9,655 nt of DNA from a bacterium. Lineage in GTDB: Bacteria; Pseudomonadota; Gammaproteobacteria; Burkholderiales; Methylophilaceae. The notes beneath the pieces were generated by a model. That model was not told where the DNA came from. It saw only the letters and a list, made by a program, of their open reading frames with translations, and did no database searches. Numbering within the stretch: position 1 is the stretch's first letter; each line of letters opens with the position of its first letter. A program made the translations under genes and the position numbers. Location: contig DAIDAS010000318.1 in assembly GCA_027310505.1 (NCBI GenBank), positions 1 to 9,655 on the forward strand, written 5' to 3'. Positions 5,818 to 9,655 of this stretch are shown piece by piece.

Positions 5818-6853
5818 GTTACCTTTTTCTCGCCAGTGACGACCAGCTCGCCGTCTTTGACTTCCTTCTTAATGGCGTCGAAGCGATGCGATTCAAGATT
5901 TTCGATACTGGTGACGTGCTCCAGCAACTTGTCCGCCTTCTTCAAACTGGTAAGGGTCAGATTCTCCCGATGCAGTTCCTCTCGTTGCGTGCCTTCGTAA
6001 GCGTATCCATTGATGACACGCCGCATGCGTTCGGCAGTAATACTGTCGGCATAGTCCATGCACTCAACCAGCACAAAACGACGGTCGCCACCGTCTTTCT
6101 TGTTCGCATTGAGCACGGCATGTCCTGTCGTAGCCGAACCAGCGAAACTATCTAGCACGATAGAGTGTTCAGTCGTGGCGATGTCGAGTATCTTCTCTAA
6201 TAAGCCGATAGGCTTGGGCGTTTCAAAACTTGCACTACCTCCAAATATCGCTTTGATTTGCGACTTGGCTGTGCGTGAACTTCCTACGTCCGTATTGTAG
6301 AAAATGGTTTCGGGCGGGCGTCCGATATTATTGTCCGCATAGATTCGGTAGTAAGGCGTCCAACCACTCTTACCTTCTCTCCAATCTATTCTATTGAGCT
6401 CAGACTGCACTTTCTTCAAACTCCATCGCCATGCACCATCACGCCCGTCTTGCAGCTTCGGAAAAACTTTCGTTCCATCAGGGGCGTCCATACCAAAATA
6501 CAAGTTTGGTCTGGACTCACGCGTTTCGCCTTGCCCACCCATCGCACGAAGCGGTTTAAGGTAATACTTTCTACCATCGCCATCGTCCATGTTGTAGTGC
6601 TCAGGTGGTTCGTTATCCTCATCGCCTAACCTTTGGAAGTGAACAAACTCCTTATCTTTCGCATACGCCAGAAGGTAATCGTGGCTAGTGGAAAAGTAGT
6701 CAGCATCCATCCGTGGACTGTCAGCTTTTTCCCAAACGACCGAGCCAAGGAAGTTTTCTTCCCCGAAAATCTCGTCCATCATCGCCCGTGCACGGTGGAT
6801 TTCGTTGTCGTCTAAGGTCATCCAGAAGCTACCCTTGAAATGCAGTTCGGGCA

Positions 6854-8497
6854 TTAACTCCCCCTCCTATTACTCGCAGCCTTGGCGGCAGTTGCCGCCC
6901 GTGCCTCTTTCGCTTCTCGTGCCACCGCTAACTTTTTGGCTCTTTCACGGGCAGCAAACCCCGCCTGAAGGATAGCCGAGAATGCCCCCTTCTGGTATTT
7001 CAGGTCGCCGATTTTGTCATGCACCTGCGGGAAACGGATTTTTGAAACGACAAACTCCTGATACTGCTGGGGCGTTAAATCATTCTTGTAGTGAACGAAG
7101 CTAGTATCGTCGAGTGCATGCCCGACATAGCGTTCGACCTGCGGGACGCCTTCCATAGACCCAATCAAGGTCGAGCGGAAAGAGTGGAACACCTTTTCAC
7201 GGCTCTTGATGCCGAGTGCCTTGAGGTAACGGGAAAACGACTTGGATGGCTGGTCGCCATAGCCATTGATGCTTTCGGGCAGATAAGGGAACAATAGCCC
7301 GCTTGGCGAGACGGCACGCACGTCGTCTACATAGTCGAGAAAGCCGAGAGCGAGAATGTCGGGGTGGATGGGGATTCTGCGAACAGAGGGTTCGTTTTTC
7401 GTTCCAGTCTCATCCTCGTCCGTGATGTCAAAGCACCAAAGTTCGCCGTCTTTCACAATATCCTTAAGGCGGAGTTGTGAGATTTCCCTGATTCGTGCCC
7501 CTGTATACAAACCCAGCAACGGCACCCAAAACTCGTGCGGTCGTTTGAGCGACTTGATATTCGTCGGGTCAAAAATCTTGGTGATTTCGTCTGACACAAA
7601 CGCCTTATAGGACTGCCTTTTTGCCGCCTTCTTCTTTTCACCTTTACGAAACGGACTGACGCCCTTGGTTGGCAACGCAAGATTGGACGGATAGAGGTCA
7701 GTATTTTGCAGATGGGTGAATAGCACGTTCAGAAAAATCAGGTGCTTTTCCACCGTCTTTTTCGATAGCCCAAGTCCCTTTGTTCGGATGTTGGGTTCGA
7801 CGGTCAGAAGATAGGTCATGTAATCGACCATCAGTTTCTTGTTAATGTTGCCGATGGGCGGGTCGTGCGGGTCTTTCGTCCATGACAGGAAACGCTCAAA
7901 GGTGCGTTGCATATCTAGCAGGGTCTTGACACTGTTAGGGTCTTTTCCCGCAATCACCATAAACTGACGAATGCCCTGCGACAAACTGATCGTGTGAGGT
8001 GCGGGTGCAGCTTGTGCGACTGGCTGTTGCGCTGCGGGTGACGTCGCTGCCGGCGTATTGGCAACGTCTTTCAGCATGCCAACCTGCTCAATCGGCACGT
8101 TTTTCAGGTCGCCGAACAGATGGTCCCATGCTTTTAACGCATTGATATGGTCGTCGGGGATATTCGGGTCAGTTGTGATTTCAACGGAGCCGTCAGCATG
8201 ACGCCTAATCGACAGGTCTGTCAGCCCGTCCTTGCCCTTAGGGAAGGTGCTGGGGTCGTTAGGATTGAACTTTGAAGGGTCATACTGAGCCACGTCTCTT
8301 TTCTCCCGCTGAAACTTATGGATTATTTGAGCCGATAATATATAGGCTTCTCGCCTCGCTGTCGCGGGGTCGCGGGTTTTGAGCGAACGCTTAATCTCCG
8401 ACACTCCTGCATAGAGCGGGCGTAACGGTTTGGGGACGGTAATGCGGAAATAATAGACGCCGTGGGGGGAGCGTTTGAGATGTGATGCTAACTTCAT
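6854..8497 (-). CDS. int: Tyrosine site-specific recombinase (integrase)
   Basis: A 547-residue, full-length tyrosine recombinase that would integrate and excise the element. The N-terminus HLKRSPHGVYYFRITVPKPL (6-25) resembles the small arm-type domain seen in many proteobacterial island integrases. An Ala/Pro/Gln linker (147-168) leads to a SAM-like core-binding domain (about 169-275). The catalytic domain has the full set: R335 in TGARIREIS, K367 in GTKNEPSVRRIPI, H438 and R441 in HSFR, H460 in YVGH, and nucleophile Y470 in VHYKND. The tail (510-547) is Ala/Lys/Arg-rich. GGAAGG precedes ATG by seven bases. It starts 93 bp from the 3' end of a tRNA-Ser gene on the same strand, the usual arrangement for tRNA-targeting integrases, and could also be reached by transcription from the tRNA promoter. 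Its last codons double as the ribosome binding site of the methyltransferase remnant. Confidence 0.95.
   Translation of the reverse strand: MKLASHLKRSPHGVYYFRITVPKPLRPLYAGVSEIKRSLKTRDPATARREAYILSAQIIHKFQREKRDVAQYDPSKFNPNDPSTFPKGKDGLTDLSIRRHADGSVEITTDPNIPDDHINALKAWDHLFGDLKNVPIEQVGMLKDVANTPAATSPAAQQPVAQAAPAPHTISLSQGIRQFMVIAGKDPNSVKTLLDMQRTFERFLSWTKDPHDPPIGNINKKLMVDYMTYLLTVEPNIRTKGLGLSKKTVEKHLIFLNVLFTHLQNTDLYPSNLALPTKGVSPFRKGEKKKAAKRQSYKAFVSDEITKIFDPTNIKSLKRPHEFWVPLLGLYTGARIREISQLRLKDIVKDGELWCFDITDEDETGTKNEPSVRRIPIHPDILALGFLDYVDDVRAVSPSGLLFPYLPESINGYGDQPSKSFSRYLKALGIKSREKVFHSFRSTLIGSMEGVPQVERYVGHALDDTSFVHYKNDLTPQQYQEFVVSKIRFPQVHDKIGDLKYQKGAFSAILQAGFAARERAKKLAVAREAKEARAATAAKAASNRRGS
6858..6868 (-). 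promoter_or_regulatory. Strong ribosome binding site within the integrase 3' end
   Basis: Minus strand AGGAGGGGGAG is encoded by the integrase codons for RRGS and lies just before TTAATG. AGGAGG is eight bases from the methyltransferase ATG, and the integrase stop and this start overlap as TAATG. This predicts translational coupling of the two frames. Confidence 0.65.
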
Positions 8498-8590
8498 CGG
8501 TAAGCCTTCCGAAAAGTTGGCTCACCGTGTTGGACTACCTAGATTCGCAGAAGAAAAACGAATCGTTTACAATCAACATGTTACGTACTT

Positions 8591-8647
8591 TGGCGGAGAG
8601 GGAGGGATTCGAACCCTCGATAACGGAAACCGCTATACCGGATTTCG
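8591..8647 (-). other. Likely attachment site in the 3' half of tRNA-Ser
   Basis: Integrases next to a tRNA 3' end normally recombine within the tRNA 3' half (anticodon loop to CCA), and the element brings in a copy that restores the gene. The tRNA here is intact, with element genes on its 3' side and chromosomal mltF on the other. I found no second copy of this block in the window, so the exact core cannot be set. Confidence 0.5.
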
Positions 8648-8681
8648 AGTCCGGCGCATTCGACCACTCTGCCACCTCTCC
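8591..8681 (-). tRNA. serU: tRNA-Ser(CGA)
   Basis: A 91-nt class II tRNA. The acceptor stem is GGAGAGG/CCTCTCC, with discriminator G and encoded CCA (8591-8593). The anticodon stem CCGGA/TCCGG encloses the loop CTCGAAA, giving anticodon CGA (8645-8647), which reads UCG. A long variable arm typical of Ser tRNAs is present, and the T arm is GAGGG-TTCGAAT-CCCTC. All arms pair without defects. It is the chromosomal anchor of the inserted element and is divergent from mltF. The gene symbol follows E. coli usage. Confidence 0.95.
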
Positions 8682-8692
8682 GCGGGGCGCAC

Positions 8693-8721
8693 ATTCTAAC
8701 ACCTTGCGCCTTTTCTGCCGA
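8693..8721 (-). promoter_or_regulatory. Promoter of tRNA-Ser
   Basis: On the minus strand TCGGCA (8716-8721) and TAGAAT (8693-8698) are 17 bp apart; the hexamers match consensus at 4 and 5 of 6 positions. A GC-rich stretch (GTGCGCCCCGC) between -10 and the mature 5' end fits the discriminator of stringently controlled stable-RNA promoters. Start of transcription would be only a few bases before the mature tRNA. Confidence 0.65.
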
Positions 8722-8764
8722 GAGGTTGTGGACAAGTAACCCAAACTTGGGGAAACTGCTCCCC

Positions 8765-9655
8765 ATGCGTTCAGTCATATCAGTCCTCGCCGCGCTCTTC
8801 CTGCTCGGGTGCCACAAACCTGCGCCACAACTCGCCCCTGTGCGCGAGGGCAAGGAACTCGTCGTGGTCACCCATAATGGGCCTTCGACCTATTATGTGA
8901 ATGGCCAGAATGAGTTCGCCGGGCTGGAATACGACCTGGCCAAGCTGTTCGCCAAGGAGTTGGGGCCTGACATCAAACTCAAGGTGATCGTGGTGGATAA
9001 TATCACCCAGGTCATCCCTACCCTGCTCAAGGGCCAGGCACACTTTGCCGCCGCCAATCTCAGCATCACCCATCTACGCCAGCATCTGGTGCGTTTCGGG
9101 CCGCCTTACCAAAACGTGCAACAGCAGGTGATCTATAACAAGGAACAAGAAGATGCGCCCAAGACCACCAGCGATCTGGTGGGAAAACATGTGGCCGTGC
9201 CCGCGGGGACCAGTTATGCCGAGCGGCTGGCTGGCGTATCGGAGATCCTGCCCAACCTGCACTGGGAAGAAGTGCATAATGCAGGCAGTGAGGAACTGCT
9301 GGAACGCGTAGCGGACGGTACGCTGGATGTGACCATCGCAGATTCGCCGCTGGTTTCCATGTTGCAGAACTACTATCCTAACCTCGCCGTGGGGTTCGAC
9401 TTTGGCCTTGGAGACAAGCTCGCCTGGGCTTTTCCCAAAAACGGGGACGAGTGGCTGTATCGGAAAGCAGAAGCGTTCTTCGCGCGCATTCAGCAGGATG
9501 GCACCTTGCGCAACCTGCTGGATCGCTACTACGGCCACGCCGAGCGTCTTGCTTCGGTCGATGTGACCAGCTTTCTGGGCAACATGCACTCCACCCTGCC
9601 CAAGTACCTGCCGCTCTTCAAGCAGGCGCAGGAACTAACAGGGATAGACTGGCGC
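8765..9655 (+). CDS. mltF: Membrane-bound lytic murein transglycosylase F (5' part)
   Basis: The first 297 codons of mltF, cut by the window end. MltF cleaves the MurNAc-GlcNAc bond of peptidoglycan with formation of 1,6-anhydro-MurNAc and is anchored in the outer membrane. The N-terminus MRSVISVLAALFLLGC is a lipoprotein signal with lipobox LLGC (C16). Residues ~30-265 form the solute-binding-protein-like (SBP_bac_3) regulatory domain (e.g. GLEYDLAKLFAKELG, AHFAAANLSIT, DLVGKHVAVPAGTSY, GTLDVTIADSPLV). The last residues (LPLFKQAQELTGIDWR) are the lead-in to the lysozyme-like SLT domain, whose catalytic Glu lies beyond the edge. The ATG at 8765 has a GGGGAA ribosome binding site (8749-8754) inside a small hairpin, GGGGA/TCCCC (8749-8753 with 8760-8764). 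It is chromosomal, divergent from tRNA-Ser and outside the element. Confidence 0.95.
   Translation, partial: MRSVISVLAALFLLGCHKPAPQLAPVREGKELVVVTHNGPSTYYVNGQNEFAGLEYDLAKLFAKELGPDIKLKVIVVDNITQVIPTLLKGQAHFAAANLSITHLRQHLVRFGPPYQNVQQQVIYNKEQEDAPKTTSDLVGKHVAVPAGTSYAERLAGVSEILPNLHWEEVHNAGSEELLERVADGTLDVTIADSPLVSMLQNYYPNLAVGFDFGLGDKLAWAFPKNGDEWLYRKAEAFFARIQQDGTLRNLLDRYYGHAERLASVDVTSFLGNMHSTLPKYLPLFKQAQELTGIDWR

Larger units (their letters stand above)
5652..6854 (-). pseudogene. Truncated type III (Mod-like) DNA methyltransferase
   Basis: A 400-residue remnant of a beta-class N6-adenine or N4-cytosine methyltransferase of the type III Mod kind. Visible parts: SFWMTLDDNE (9-18), which in full-length Mod follows the catalytic DPPY motif; MDEIFGEENF (26-35); a target-recognition region (about 70-205); KPIGLLEKIL (214-223, motif X); LDSFAGSATTGHAVL (234-248, motif I, AdoMet binding); VLVECMDY (261-268, motif II). 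The N-terminal part with DPPY is missing, as Mod proteins are usually 550-700 residues, so this protein should not methylate alone. After GEKKV (341-345) the sequence no longer looks like Mod and ends in a low-complexity tail (RAQTSAPRRDAASTG), so the C-terminus also seems replaced. No res gene is present. Unusually for a decayed gene, 400 codons stay open, and ATG overlaps the integrase stop (TAATG) behind a strong AGGAGG. It could be a pseudogene or a translated regulatory fragment. Confidence 0.75.

Noticed and set aside
5718..6155. Plus-strand 145-codon frame opposite the Mod remnant
   Set aside because: The minus strand encodes a recognisable AdoMet-binding motif here, so this is a shadow frame.

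Overview
The window looks like the integrase end of a genomic island or integrative element inserted at a tRNA-Ser(CGA) gene of a proteobacterium. A beta- or gammaproteobacterial host is likely: the flanking chromosomal gene is a clear mltF (membrane-bound lytic transglycosylase F), the tRNA is an ordinary class II bacterial tRNA-Ser with encoded CCA, and base composition is moderate apart from an AT-rich left end. I cannot assign a genus. Chromosome lies to the right (tRNA-Ser, mltF; about 8591-9655). The element lies to the left of the tRNA 3' end. Its other boundary is outside the window.

Layout from the junction inward. A complete tyrosine recombinase (6854-8497, minus) starts 93 bp from the tRNA. 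Its stop codon overlaps the start of a type III (Mod-like) DNA methyltransferase remnant (5652-6854, minus) that lacks the catalytic DPPY region and has an abnormal C-terminus, yet has a near-perfect Shine-Dalgarno sequence. Facing it is an unrecognised 373-residue protein (4436-5557, plus). This is divergent, across a structured 312-bp spacer, from a complete C5-cytosine methyltransferase (2771-4123, minus). Then come, all on minus, a GSU2403-type nucleotidyltransferase-fold protein (1546-2490) behind an 11-bp inverted repeat, and a 211-residue unknown (668-1303) closed by a good intrinsic terminator (545-571).

The left 540 bp hold no convincing complete gene. They carry a strong minus-strand sigma70-type promoter, a 16-nt element identical to the boxA region of E. 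coli rRNA leaders, and then about 400 nt with at least five hairpins, leading to a possible gene start at the very left edge. The DNA-modifying genes and the nucleotidyltransferase suggest an accessory or defence-type cargo region. No restriction endonuclease is recognisable, so a complete restriction-modification system is not shown.

The most interesting signals are non-coding: the boxA-led structured leader (about 56-454), four consecutive hairpins in the 5' leader of the cytosine methyltransferase with its ribosome binding site against the last one (4132-4213), and the operator-like inverted repeat over the nucleotidyltransferase promoter and start codon (2489-2530). The coupled integrase/DPPY-less methyltransferase pair is the oddest coding arrangement.
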